Assembly: GCF_029626155.1 (NCBI RefSeq)
Contig: NZ_JARUBL010000001.1
Span: 5,374,501 to 5,438,500 of the forward strand
Reading direction: 5' to 3'
Length of the DNA stretch: 64,000 nt
Origin: Solwaraspora sp. WMMD1047
Lineage (GTDB): Bacteria; Actinomycetota; Actinomycetes; Mycobacteriales; Micromonosporaceae
Position numbers and translations under genes: made by a program
In this document: positions 33,708 through 42,202 of the stretch, one piece after another
Layout of the letters: every line of letters starts with the position of its first letter
Numbering within the stretch: the stretch's first letter is position 1
The notes under the pieces: generated by a model
The model's input: only the letters and a program-made list of their open reading frames with translations
Told to the model about the DNA's origin: nothing
Databases searched by the model: none

Positions 33708-35567
33708 TCAGCCGGCACAGGCGGTGGCGGGTAGGCCGGGCACCGGCACCGGGGACCTGCCGGTCGGCTGGGCCTTGCCGGCCAGCACGTCGGCCAGCGC
33801 GGCCATCGCGACCGGGGTCGACGAGTACGTCGCCAGCAGGGTCTTCGAGTCGGCCCGGCCGAGCAGGTACGGGGTGTCCATGGCCACCGTCACGGCGGCG
33901 CCGGGTCGCAGGTCGGCCGGGCCGTCGCCGTACCCGATCAGGTGCACGACCGTGCCACCGCCCGCGACCACCTTGACCCCGGCGGCGCGCAGCGCCTCGG
34001 CCAGCAGTTTCCGGGTGCCGTCCCGGCCGCCGGAGGCGGTGATCGTCACCGGGCCGGTCACCGGCCGGCCGGTGCAGGAGCCGCGCAACATGGTCACCGC
34101 GGCGGCGGCCAGCTTCCGGGCGGCGGACCGGTGTGCCGGGCTGTTGAGCACCGCCATCTCCGGCGCCGGCCGGTCGGCCAGCCGGAATCGCAGGGTGAGC
34201 ACCCGGGTCGCCGCCTCGACCAGCCGTTCGCGGGGCAGCGAGCCGTCCCGCAGCGCCGCCAGTAGGCCGTTGTACGCCCCGCCCACGTCCGGCGGCATCA
34301 GCAGCAGGTCGTTGCCGGCGTTGATGGCCCGGACCGCCGCCTCCCCGGCCGGGTACTTCTGGGCCGGTGCCATGTTCATGCCGTCGGTGACCAGCACGCC
34401 GGTGAAGCCGAGCTGGTCGCGCAGCAGTTCGGTGAGCACCTTCCGGGAGAAGGTGGCCGCCACCCCAGGGTCGACCGACCGCACGTCGAGGTGGCCGGAC
34501 ATCACCAGCCAGGCGCCGGCTGCCATGCCGGCGGTGAACGGTGGCAGGTCGCCGGCGTCGAGGGCGGCCCGGTCCTGGGCGAGCACCGGCAGGTCGGAGT
34601 GGGAGTCGGCGGCGGTGTGGCCGTGGCCCGGAAAGTGTTTCAGGGTGGCGCCCACCCCGGCCGACTGCAGGCCCCGCACGGCCCCGCCGACCTGGGCCGC
34701 GGTCCCGGCCGGATCGGCCCCGTAGGAGCGGGAGCCGATCACCTGGCTGTCCGCTTCGCCGAGGACGTCGGCGACCGGCGCGAAGTCGACGTTGACGCCG
34801 AGCGCGGCGAGTTCGGTGCCGGCGGCCCGCCAGGCCGCCTCGGTCAGCGCCGGGTCCCCGGCGGCCCCGGCGGCCATCGCACTCGGCAGCGCGGTCACCC
34901 CGTCCCGGATCCGGGTGACCACGCCGAATTCCTGGTCGACGCCGATCAGCAGCGGGGCGGCGCCGGCGGGCAGCTTGCCGGCCGCGGCCTGCAGGCCGCC
35001 GGTCAGCTTCTTGACCTGGGCGGGGCTGTCGACGTTCGTGGTGGCCTGGTTGGCGCCGGTGGGGTCGTCGGCGGAGAAGCCGACCAGGATCACCCCGCCC
35101 AGTCGGTAGCGGGCGACCATCTCGGCGGGGGTGTCGACGCCGGCCAGTTTCCGGTTTCCGGCCGCGGACCCGGCCGAGACCTGGGTGGCGGAGTTGCCGT
35201 ACGCGTACGGCATCAGCACCTGCCCGACCAGGTCCTCGTCGGCGAGGGTGCCGACCAGGGCGGCGGCCCGCTCGGCGGCCGGGTCGCCGCTCGGCGAGAC
35301 CGCCGGAGACGCGGTCGGGGTCGGGCTGGGCGACGGCGCACCGGCCACCTCGTCGGTCCGGTCGTCCGCGCACCCCGCGAGCAGGGCCGCGACCGCGACC
35401 GCGGCGACGGCCCGCCGGCCCGGCCACAGCCGGCGACCGGACCGGGCGGCGAGCCCGATGGTCCCGGCGGACCGGGCGTGCCCGGCGGACCGGGTGCTCC
35501 CGGTGGGGCGGGCGGTTCCGGCGGGGCGGGTGGGCACGGAGACGGATCGTCGAGGGGAGGCCGACAC
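33708..35567 (-). CDS. Family 3 glycoside hydrolase lipoprotein (beta-N-acetylhexosaminidase-like)
   Basis: A lipoprotein of about 619 residues. The GTG at 35567 is preferred over an upstream TTG at 35603, but neither start is certain. A lipobox LLAGC places the acylated Cys at about residue 66, after an unusually long Arg/Ser/Thr N-region. The barrel carries NagZ features: VDQEFG, KHFPGHG followed by the loop with the acid/base His (SHSDLP), and nucleophile Asp in VTDGMNM. A C-terminal domain of about 150 residues follows. It would act on N-acetylglucosamine-containing wall fragments outside the membrane. It lies upstream of the glycosyltransferases on the same strand. Confidence 0.85.
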   Translation of the reverse strand: MSASPRRSVSVPTRPAGTARPTGSTRSAGHARSAGTIGLAARSGRRLWPGRRAVAAVAVAALLAGCADDRTDEVAGAPSPSPTPTASPAVSPSGDPAAERAAALVGTLADEDLVGQVLMPYAYGNSATQVSAGSAAGNRKLAGVDTPAEMVARYRLGGVILVGFSADDPTGANQATTNVDSPAQVKKLTGGLQAAAGKLPAGAAPLLIGVDQEFGVVTRIRDGVTALPSAMAAGAAGDPALTEAAWRAAGTELAALGVNVDFAPVADVLGEADSQVIGSRSYGADPAGTAAQVGGAVRGLQSAGVGATLKHFPGHGHTAADSHSDLPVLAQDRAALDAGDLPPFTAGMAAGAWLVMSGHLDVRSVDPGVAATFSRKVLTELLRDQLGFTGVLVTDGMNMAPAQKYPAGEAAVRAINAGNDLLLMPPDVGGAYNGLLAALRDGSLPRERLVEAATRVLTLRFRLADRPAPEMAVLNSPAHRSAARKLAAAAVTMLRGSCTGRPVTGPVTITASGGRDGTRKLLAEALRAAGVKVVAGGGTVVHLIGYGDGPADLRPGAAVTVAMDTPYLLGRADSKTLLATYSSTPVAMAALADVLAGKAQPTGRSPVPVPGLPATACAG

Positions 35568-35612
35568 CCGCCCATCCCACCAGCCACCGCCGGTGGCCGG
35601 CAACTCGTGGCC

Positions 35613-36104
35613 TCAGCCGACCCGGGTCAGCAGGGTCACCGGGGCGCCGTCGCCGGCGTACCGGTAGGGCTCCAGCTCGGCGTCCCACGAGGTGCCCAGG
35701 GCCTTGTCGAGGGCGTGGGCCAGCGCCTCGGGGGCCCGCGCGGAGGCCATGATGGCGCGCAGCCGGTCCTCGCCGAGCTGGATGTCCCCGGCGGCGCCGG
35801 CGGTGGCCCGGAACAGTCCCCGGCCGGGCACGTACATGAAACGTTCACCGTCGACGCCGGGACTCGGCTCCTCGGTGACCTCGAAACGGATCATGGGCCA
35901 CTGCCGGAGGGCAGCAGCCAGCTCGCCGCCGGTCCCCGGGCTGCCGGTCCACCCGCACTCCGCCCGACGGGCGCCCGGATCGACCGGTTGGGCCGTCCAG
36001 TGCAGGTTGACCGGCGCGGTGAGGACGCGCGCGATCGCCCACTCGACGTGTTGACACACGGCGAGCGGGGTCGAGTGGACGTATACGACGCCACGCGTTG
36101 GCAC
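35613..36104 (-). CDS. DUF3145 family protein
   Basis: A 163-residue protein of the actinobacterial DUF3145 family, function unknown. The start (RGVVYVHSTPLAVCQHVEWA) is highly characteristic, and the rest (RFEVTEEPSPGVDGERFMYVPGRGLFRA in pieces) agrees with the family. GGGAGG precedes the GTG start at 36104. It probably heads its own transcript. Confidence 0.88.
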   Translation of the reverse strand: MPTRGVVYVHSTPLAVCQHVEWAIARVLTAPVNLHWTAQPVDPGARRAECGWTGSPGTGGELAAALRQWPMIRFEVTEEPSPGVDGERFMYVPGRGLFRATAGAAGDIQLGEDRLRAIMASARAPEALAHALDKALGTSWDAELEPYRYAGDGAPVTLLTRVG

Positions 36105-36355
36105 GGTGACCTCCCGGAGAGCGAGGTGCGTCTTCCCCTACGACCTCGACCACCGAGTGGTGCTGTGTTGAGAGACATGATGACCTGTGTGACGGATGGT
36201 GCGCCAGAGAATCGAGAAACTGGCGCCCGGGAATGACCGTACCGGTGACCCGGGTTGGACTCCACGTCGGCCACGGTCTGCCAACCCGGCAGCGCGGCTG
36301 GTGTAAAGTTCGCTCGAATCCCCCTGTCCTCCCGTACGTCTGCAAGGAGACCTCC

Positions 36356-36685
36356 GTGGCGAGCAACACGTCAAAGACCGCGCGCGCGTCCGTCCGCGCC
36401 GGCCAGGCCGGCCAGGGTGGCGCCCTGAGCGTGCTCGGTGAGTTCAAGTACCTGATCCCGCTCAACGGCGGCAAGCACGCCTACGTGCGGAATCTCACCA
36501 ACGGTAAGACCGCGCACCTGCGCACCGACTCCGAGGCCTTCATCGAGGAGATCCGGACGCTGGCCGGCGCCGGGCACGCCACCAAGATCCGCGCCGAGAT
36601 CAACGCGCTGAACGCGACCTACCCGCAGGACGGCTGGGACACCACCGAGAAGCGTCTGGTCGAGGCCGGCGTCTTCGAGTCCTGA
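36356..36685 (+). CDS. Small conserved-looking hypothetical protein
   Basis: A 109-residue protein, family not recognised. The GTG at 36356 has AAGGAG seven bases upstream. The first 25 residues are rich in Ala, Ser and basic residues (SNTSKTARASVRAGQAG). The rest is a compact alpha/beta sequence (VLGEFKYLIPLNGGKHAYVR, then LNATYPQDGWDTTEKRLVEA). The two tandem hairpins that follow and its good codon bias suggest a well-expressed monocistronic gene. Confidence 0.7.
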   Translation: MASNTSKTARASVRAGQAGQGGALSVLGEFKYLIPLNGGKHAYVRNLTNGKTAHLRTDSEAFIEEIRTLAGAGHATKIRAEINALNATYPQDGWDTTEKRLVEAGVFES

Positions 36686-36692
36686 GCCAACC

Positions 36693-36716
36693 CGGCCCGG
36701 CATTGCCGCCGGGCCG
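36693..36716 (+). terminator. First terminator after the 109-residue protein gene
   Basis: A perfect 9-bp stem (CGGCCCGGC, 36693-36701, with 36708-36716) and a 6-base loop begin 8 bp past the stop codon. Confidence 0.75.
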
Positions 36717-36734
36717 CTACTTCGCACCGACGTC

Positions 36735-36772
36735 CGACGCCCCGGCGGGGAACCCTCCGCGCCGGGGCGTCG
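36735..36772. terminator. Second, stronger hairpin
   Basis: A perfect 13-bp stem (CGACGCCCCGGCG at 36735-36747 with its complement at 36760-36772) and a 12-base loop. It stands between convergent genes and may stop transcripts from both sides. Confidence 0.75.
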
Positions 36773-36871
36773 CGCGTAGCGACTGCGACGACAGCACCGC
36801 GCGGCCGGCTGCCCACGCCCCGCAGCCAACGACCGGAAGACCGGAGGCCGCGAGACCGGCCGGTACGCCCC

Positions 36872-37525
36872 TCAGGTCAGCAGGTCCACCCGGCCGGTGC
36901 TGAGGTCGTAGATGGCGCCGACCACGTCCACCCGGCCGTCGGCGCAGCCGGCCGCCAGCGCGGCGCTCTCCCGCAGCCGGGCCACCGTGCGGGCGGTGTG
37001 CCGGCGGGTGGCGAGGGCGTGCACGTCCGGATGGTCCACCCCGACGTCGGTGACGGCCGCCGCGATCTGCTCGATCAGGTAGGCCAGGGCCCCGGGCGGC
37101 TGCTCGCCCTCGCGCAGCGCCGCCACGGTCGAGGCGACCGCCCCGCAGCGTTCGTGACCGAGCACCACGACCAGCGGGACGCGCAGCGCGGTGACCGCGA
37201 ACTCGACCGAGCCGAGCACGGCCTGGTCGAGCACGTGCGCGCCCGAGCGGACCACGCAGATCGAACCGAAGGTCTGATCGAAGATCGCTTCCAGCGGCAC
37301 CCGGGAGTCGATGCAGCCGACCACCACGGCGTACGGCTGCTGGTCGCCGGAGGCGCTCGCCTCGGCGGCGGTCACGTCGTGACCGTGCAGTGGTTGCCGG
37401 CTGAGGAACCGGCGGTTGCCGGCGAGCAGCTCGGCCAGGGCCTCCGCCGGCCCACGGGCGGCCAGCGGCGGCGAGGTGGAGGCGACCGGCGTCGCCACTT
37501 CCCGGGAACCGGACGGCGAGGACAT
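36872..37525 (-). CDS. Beta-class carbonic anhydrase
   Basis: A 217-residue zinc enzyme interconverting CO2 and bicarbonate. Ligands and dyad are visible: Cys71 (VGCIDSR), Asp73-Arg75, His124 and Cys127 (GHERCG). The ATG at 37525 gives a normal length; the longer open frame is antisense to the hydrolase gene. The first 25 residues are Ser/Pro-rich and poorly conserved, with no clear signal peptide, so it is probably cytosolic. Bicarbonate could feed carboxylases for fatty-acid synthesis, but there is no direct link in the sequence. Confidence 0.93.
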   Translation of the reverse strand: MSSPSGSREVATPVASTSPPLAARGPAEALAELLAGNRRFLSRQPLHGHDVTAAEASASGDQQPYAVVVGCIDSRVPLEAIFDQTFGSICVVRSGAHVLDQAVLGSVEFAVTALRVPLVVVLGHERCGAVASTVAALREGEQPPGALAYLIEQIAAAVTDVGVDHPDVHALATRRHTARTVARLRESAALAAGCADGRVDVVGAIYDLSTGRVDLLT

Positions 37526-37693
37526 GGGGTACAGCTTTCCGTCTCGGCGCCCGCCAGCGAAGTCTGTTGCGAATCTTCTCACCACCGCGGATTCACCTGG
37601 TGGGACGAGGGGTACAAGAGATCGACGGGAGCCGCGCGACAAATGCCACCAAAGCTCTCGGACGACCGCACCCGGACCTACTCGGAGGTGGCC

Positions 37694-38764
37694 ATGCCCG
37701 ACCACGTTCCGGTCACGGCGCCGGACGGCGTCCAGCTGCACGCGGAGATCGCCGGTCCGGCCGACGCGCCGGTGACGGTGCTGCTGCTGCACGGCTGGAC
37801 GCTGGACGGCCGCACCTGGCACCGCCAGGTGGCCGCCCTGGCCGAGACGCTCGGCGACGCCGTCCGGGTGGTCAGCTACGACGCCCGCGGGCACGGCCGG
37901 TCCGGCTGCACCCCGCGCTGCTCGGCCACCCTGGACCAGCTCGGCGACGACCTGGCCGCGGTGCTCGCCGAGGTCGCGCCCACCGGCCCGGTGGTGCTCG
38001 CCGGCCACTCGCTCGGCGGCATGACGATCATGGAGTACGCCCACCGGCACCCGGCCGACTTCGCCGCCCGGGTCGCCGGCCTGGTCTTCGTTGCCACCAC
38101 CGCCGAGGGCCACACCCACACCCGGTACGGGCTGCCGTCGCGGATCGGCCGGCTGGTGCGGCTGGCGGAGACCACCGGCGCCGGCGTGCTGGCCCGGTTC
38201 GGCTCCTGGCGTACGCCCCGACCCCTGCTCAGAGCGCTGCGGCCGTCGCTGCGCTGGCTGCTCTTCGGCGACGCCTACGACCCGGCCGACCTGCGGCTCA
38301 CCTGCTCGGCGGTGGCCCGCACCGCGCTCGTCTCGGTCGGCGGCCTGCGGCAGTCGATCGGCGCCCAGCACCGCCTGGAGACCCTGGCCGCCCTCGGCGA
38401 CGTCCCGGTCGCGGCCCTGGTCGGCGACCGGGACCGGCTCACCCCGCCGCCGTGCGCCCAGTCGATCGCCGAGGCCCTGCCGGCCACCGAGCTGACGCTG
38501 TGCCCCGGTGCCGGTCACATGCTCATGATGGAGCGACCGGACGAGGTGAACGCCGCTCTGGTCGCGGTGGTCCGCCGGGTCCTCGACCGGGCCGTACCCG
38601 CCCGCGCCCGGACCCGGGCGGCACGCCGGGCACTGCCGAAGGCCCGGAACGCCGGCTCGACCCGGAAGCTGGCAGCACCGGGCGCGGCGCGCAAGCCGGC
38701 ACCGGGCGCGGCGCGGAACGCGCCACGAACCGAGGCGGATCGAACAACGGCAACATGTCCTTGA
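37694..38764 (+). CDS. Alpha/beta hydrolase with basic C-terminal tail
   Basis: A 356-residue hydrolase. The ATG at 37694 follows GGAGG. Oxyanion region LLLHGWTLDGRTW, nucleophile Ser in GHSLGG, acid near DRDRLTP and His in GAGHMLMME are all in place. The core ends near residue 295. About 60 further residues are Ala/Arg/Pro/Lys-rich with a near repeat (APGAARKPAPGAARN), which is unusual for the family and perhaps disordered or a recent extension. Substrate unknown. It is divergent from the carbonic anhydrase and upstream of the HelD-like gene by 130 bp. Confidence 0.85.
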   Translation: MPDHVPVTAPDGVQLHAEIAGPADAPVTVLLLHGWTLDGRTWHRQVAALAETLGDAVRVVSYDARGHGRSGCTPRCSATLDQLGDDLAAVLAEVAPTGPVVLAGHSLGGMTIMEYAHRHPADFAARVAGLVFVATTAEGHTHTRYGLPSRIGRLVRLAETTGAGVLARFGSWRTPRPLLRALRPSLRWLLFGDAYDPADLRLTCSAVARTALVSVGGLRQSIGAQHRLETLAALGDVPVAALVGDRDRLTPPPCAQSIAEALPATELTLCPGAGHMLMMERPDEVNAALVAVVRRVLDRAVPARARTRAARRALPKARNAGSTRKLAAPGAARKPAPGAARNAPRTEADRTTATCP

Positions 38765-38894
38765 TCGACAGGGCGTACCCTCGCTCTCTGGCCACTGATG
38801 CGCGCGCAGAGCAAGTCCCGACCCGAACCGCGCACCGGCACCGGTGGCCCGGGCCCACCCAGGGACCCGCCACCGACGGCCAGGAGCTTGCGCG

Positions 38895-41012
38895 TTGACC
38901 GACCCCACCACCCTGCAGCAGGAGATCGCCGCCGAGCAGCAGCACCTCGACCGCGTGTACGCCCGGCTGGCGGAGCTGCGCCAGTCCGCCGCGGTCGCGG
39001 AGAAGGAGGGCTACCAACTCGCCCGGGTCGGCAACTTCGGCGCCCTCGTCGAGCGGGACGCGATGGTCTTCCACGCCGCCCGCCGCCGGCACGTGCTGGA
39101 CGCGGAGCACGAGGGGCTGGTCTTCGGGCGGTTGGACCTGCGCGACTCCTCGGTGCTGCACATCGGCCGGCTCGGGGTCCGCGGCGAACGCGCCGAGCCG
39201 CTGGTGATCGACTGGCGGGCCCCGGCCGCCGCCGCGTTCTACCAGGCCACCGCCACCCAGCCGCGCGGCGTGGTCCGCCGCCGGATGATCTCCTCCACCG
39301 GGGAGCGGGTGACCCGGATCGAGGACGACCTGCTCGACCCGGCCGGCGCGCCGCCCGGGATGAAGGTGGTCGGCGACGGGGCGCTGCTGGCCACCCTGGC
39401 CCGGGCCACCGGCCGGGGGATGCGCGACATCGTCGCGACCATCCAGCGCGAGCAGGACGAGGCGATCCGCTCCCCCGCCTCCGGGGTGACGATCGTCTCG
39501 GGCGGGCCGGGCACCGGCAAGACGGCGGTCGCCCTGCACCGGGCCGCGTACCTGCTCTATTCCGACCGCAACCGGTTCGTCGGCGGCGGGGTGCTGGTGG
39601 TCGGGCCGTCCTCGGTCTTCGTCGACTACATCTCCTCGGTGCTGCCGTCGCTGGGTGAGGACGCGGCCACCCTGCACTCGCTGGGCACGCTCTTCCCGGG
39701 GGTCACCGCGACCCGTTCCGACCCGGCCGCGATCGCCGCGGTCAAGGGGTCGCTGCGGATGCGACGGGTGCTGGAACGGGCGGTCCGGGACGCGGTGCCG
39801 GACGGGCCGGGCGAGCTGCGCCTGCTCTACCGGGGTGAGCTGCTGCGGCTCGGCCGGGCCGAGCTGGACGGCATCCGGGCCCGGGCGTTGCCGCGCGGCG
39901 CCCGCCGCAACGAGGTACGCCGGGCCGGCATCGACGGCCTCTTCGGCGCGCTCTGGAGCCAGGCCCAGCGGCTGCGGATCGGCCGCCTGCCCGACCAGCG
40001 GACCTTCGAGGACGAGCTGGCCGAACGGCAGGAGTTCCGCGACTTCCTGCGGGCCTGGTGGCCCCGGCTGCACCCCCGGCACGTGCTGCACTGGCTGGCC
40101 CGGCCGACGCGGCTGCGCCGGTACGCCGCCGGCATCCTCACCCCGGCCGAGATCGCCATGCTCGCCGAGTCGTACACCGCGCCGGCCACCGGCGGGTTGA
40201 GCTTCGCCGACGTGGCCATCCTGGACGAGCTCGACGAGCTGCTCGGCCGTCCGCCGCAGCCGCCCCGGCGCAGGCGCGACCCGTTCCACGTGGCCGGCGG
40301 GGTACGCGAGCTGAGCACCGCCGCCGAACGGCAGCGCGCCGCCCGGCAGGCGGCCACCGAGCGGCCGGCGGACTACCGCGACTACGCCCACGTGGTGGTC
40401 GACGAGTCGCAGGACGTCTCGCCGATGCAGTGGCGGATGCTGGGCCGGCGGGGCCGGATCGCCTCCTGGACGGTGGTCGGCGACCCGGCCCAGACCGCCT
40501 GGACCGGCGACCCGGCCGAGCTGCACCGGGCCCGGGACCGGGCGCTGGGCCGGCGGGCGCGGCACAGCTTCACGCTCTCCACCAACTACCGCAACTCGGC
40601 GGAGATCTTCGCGGCCGCGGCCGCGGTGATCCGGGAGATCGACCCCGACCTGGTGCTGCCGACCGCGGTGCGCTCCACCGGGGTCGCCCCGGTGGAGCTG
40701 TCGGCGCCGGCGGCCGAGCTGCCGGCGGTGGTCCGGGACGCGGTGGCCCGGCTGCTGACCGAGGTCGACGGCACGGTCGGGGTGATCACGCCGGTCCCGC
40801 GCCGGGACGAGGTGGCCGGCTGGCTGGCCGGGCTGCCGGACCCGGACCGCCACCAGGTGGTGAACGCGCTGCAGGCCAAGGGCATGGAGTACGACGGGGT
40901 GCTGCTGGTCGCCCCCGGCGAGATCCGCGCCGATTCGGAGGCCGGGGTACGGACCCTCTACGTCGCCCTGTCCCGGGCCACCCAGCGCCTGACCACGGTC
41001 GACGTCCGATAG
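38895..41012 (+). CDS. helR: HelD/HelR-like superfamily 1 helicase (RNA polymerase recycling ATPase)
   Basis: A 705-residue UvrD/Rep-type ATPase. The N-terminal coiled coil (LQQEIAAEQQHLDRVYARLAEL) and the split helicase core are typical of HelD. Walker A is SGGPGTGKT, motif II is VVDESQD, with later motifs GDPAQTAW, TNYRNS and ALSRATQRL. HelD proteins pull stalled RNA polymerase off DNA; actinobacterial HelR can also protect polymerase from rifampicin. The TTG at 38895 is chosen for AGGAG upstream and because family similarity begins there. The inverted repeat typical of rifamycin-inducible genes was looked for upstream and not found, so HelD or HelR type is left open. Confidence 0.85.
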   Translation: MTDPTTLQQEIAAEQQHLDRVYARLAELRQSAAVAEKEGYQLARVGNFGALVERDAMVFHAARRRHVLDAEHEGLVFGRLDLRDSSVLHIGRLGVRGERAEPLVIDWRAPAAAAFYQATATQPRGVVRRRMISSTGERVTRIEDDLLDPAGAPPGMKVVGDGALLATLARATGRGMRDIVATIQREQDEAIRSPASGVTIVSGGPGTGKTAVALHRAAYLLYSDRNRFVGGGVLVVGPSSVFVDYISSVLPSLGEDAATLHSLGTLFPGVTATRSDPAAIAAVKGSLRMRRVLERAVRDAVPDGPGELRLLYRGELLRLGRAELDGIRARALPRGARRNEVRRAGIDGLFGALWSQAQRLRIGRLPDQRTFEDELAERQEFRDFLRAWWPRLHPRHVLHWLARPTRLRRYAAGILTPAEIAMLAESYTAPATGGLSFADVAILDELDELLGRPPQPPRRRRDPFHVAGGVRELSTAAERQRAARQAATERPADYRDYAHVVVDESQDVSPMQWRMLGRRGRIASWTVVGDPAQTAWTGDPAELHRARDRALGRRARHSFTLSTNYRNSAEIFAAAAAVIREIDPDLVLPTAVRSTGVAPVELSAPAAELPAVVRDAVARLLTEVDGTVGVITPVPRRDEVAGWLAGLPDPDRHQVVNALQAKGMEYDGVLLVAPGEIRADSEAGVRTLYVALSRATQRLTTVDVR

Positions 41013-41020
41013 CTGGCGGG

Positions 41021-41061
41021 GCCGGGAGCTTCCGGCGGGGTCGATCGCCGGCGCTCCCGGC
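41021..41061. terminator. Bidirectional hairpin after the HelD-like gene
   Basis: Outer 9-bp stem GCCGGGAGC (41021-41029) with GCTCCCGGC (41053-41061) and inner 6-bp stem CCGGCG (41032-41037) with 41046-41051, separated by a small internal loop. It lies between two convergent genes. Confidence 0.7.
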
Positions 41062-41076
41062 GGGCGACAGTCGGGC

Positions 41077-42045
41077 TCAGTGCCGAGGGATCGCGATGAC
41101 GTCGTACTCGGTGGTGGGGGTCGGCGGGGTGGAGAAGCGGGCGTTCGGCAGGTAGAGCCGCCGGCCGTAGGCGGCCACCGTGGTCGGCACGTCGAACCTG
41201 GGGTCGGTCCGGCGGGTCAGCAGCCGGCCGCGGGTGCCGGCCCGGTCCAGGCCGAGCACGGCGACGGTGTTGATCCGGTTCTGGACCACGTAGAGGGTCC
41301 ACCCGTCGAGCAGCAGGCCGTCGCCGTTTGTCAGCAACTCCCCGCCGAGGTCGACGGTGCGGGTCAGCCCGGTGCGCGGGTCGACCCGGAACAGCAGGCC
41401 GGTGCCGGACTGCACGATCAGCAGGCCGGTGCCGTCGGGGGTCCGGACGATGCCGTTGGCGTTGATCCCGGTGCCGTAGGCGATGTCGCCGGTGAGCGGC
41501 ACCCGGACGACGCCGTCCGGGCCGGGCAGCCGGCCGGCCCGGTCCAGCGGCAGCCGGTAGAGCACCGGGTTCGTCGAGTCGGTGAACCAGGCCCCGCCCG
41601 GCGTCAGGACGACGTCGTTGACGAAGCTGGCCCCGTCGGCGAGCCGGTAGCTGGCCAGCAGCTCGCCGGTGCGGGCGTGGATGACCCGGGCGTCGCCGCC
41701 GGTCCCGCCGGCGACGAAGAGCCGCAGCCGCTTGTCGATCTTGAGGCCGAGGGAGGGCGTACCCGGTCCCGGGTTGATGATCTCGCCCCGGCCGGTGACC
41801 AGGCTGGCGCGGTAGATCGCGCCGGTGGCCCGGGAGCCGAAGAAGGCGTACGGCGAGGAGCCGATCGCGATCCCCTCCGGCTGGAAACCGGGTGGCAGCG
41901 GGAAGCTGTCGGGAAAGACCGGCCCGGTGATGGCCGGGGCTCCGGCGGCCGGGGCGGCCGGCAGTCCGGCGGCGGTGACGGCGAGGGCGGTGGTGATCAG
42001 CAGCGTGCGGCGGTTGACCGGCAGGTTGCGTCCGCGGTGACGCAT
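41077..42045 (-). CDS. Secreted SMP-30/NHL-like beta-propeller protein
   Basis: A 322-residue exported protein. The ATG at 42045 gives a classical signal peptide with a basic start (MRHRGRNLPVNRRTLL) and cleavage near PAAGA. The mature part has repeating segments typical of a six-bladed propeller (FQPEGIAIG, SFVNDVVLTPGGAWFTDS, INANGIVRTPDGTGLLIVQS, LTNGDGLLLDGWTLYVVQN). The Asn/Asp positions resemble the metal site of gluconolactonase-type SMP-30 proteins. A lactonase or binding role is possible. It is divergent from the CDF transporter. Confidence 0.75.
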   Translation of the reverse strand: MRHRGRNLPVNRRTLLITTALAVTAAGLPAAPAAGAPAITGPVFPDSFPLPPGFQPEGIAIGSSPYAFFGSRATGAIYRASLVTGRGEIINPGPGTPSLGLKIDKRLRLFVAGGTGGDARVIHARTGELLASYRLADGASFVNDVVLTPGGAWFTDSTNPVLYRLPLDRAGRLPGPDGVVRVPLTGDIAYGTGINANGIVRTPDGTGLLIVQSGTGLLFRVDPRTGLTRTVDLGGELLTNGDGLLLDGWTLYVVQNRINTVAVLGLDRAGTRGRLLTRRTDPRFDVPTTVAAYGRRLYLPNARFSTPPTPTTEYDVIAIPRH

Positions 42046-42202
42046 GATCGCAGTCCCTTCGGGCCCGGGGTCGGCAGGCATCTACGGGTTTCGTTGCGGG
42101 CCGGTTCCGATGATGCCAGGGCCAGCCGGGTGACCGCACTCACAGTTGCATACATAGCAATGTCAGCATACGTTGGACCGAGTCGGCCTGATCGAGGATG
42201 GT

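Noticed and set aside
35213-35587. Collagen-like Gly-x-x protein on the strand opposite the GH3 gene start
   Set aside because: The Gly-Pro pattern in the antisense frames comes from the Arg/Pro/Ala-rich coding of the GH3 N-terminus and has no ribosome binding site.
38700-38894. Rifamycin-response inverted repeat upstream of the HelD-like gene
   Set aside because: Looked for GGGGCTTGC with its inverted partner and did not find it.
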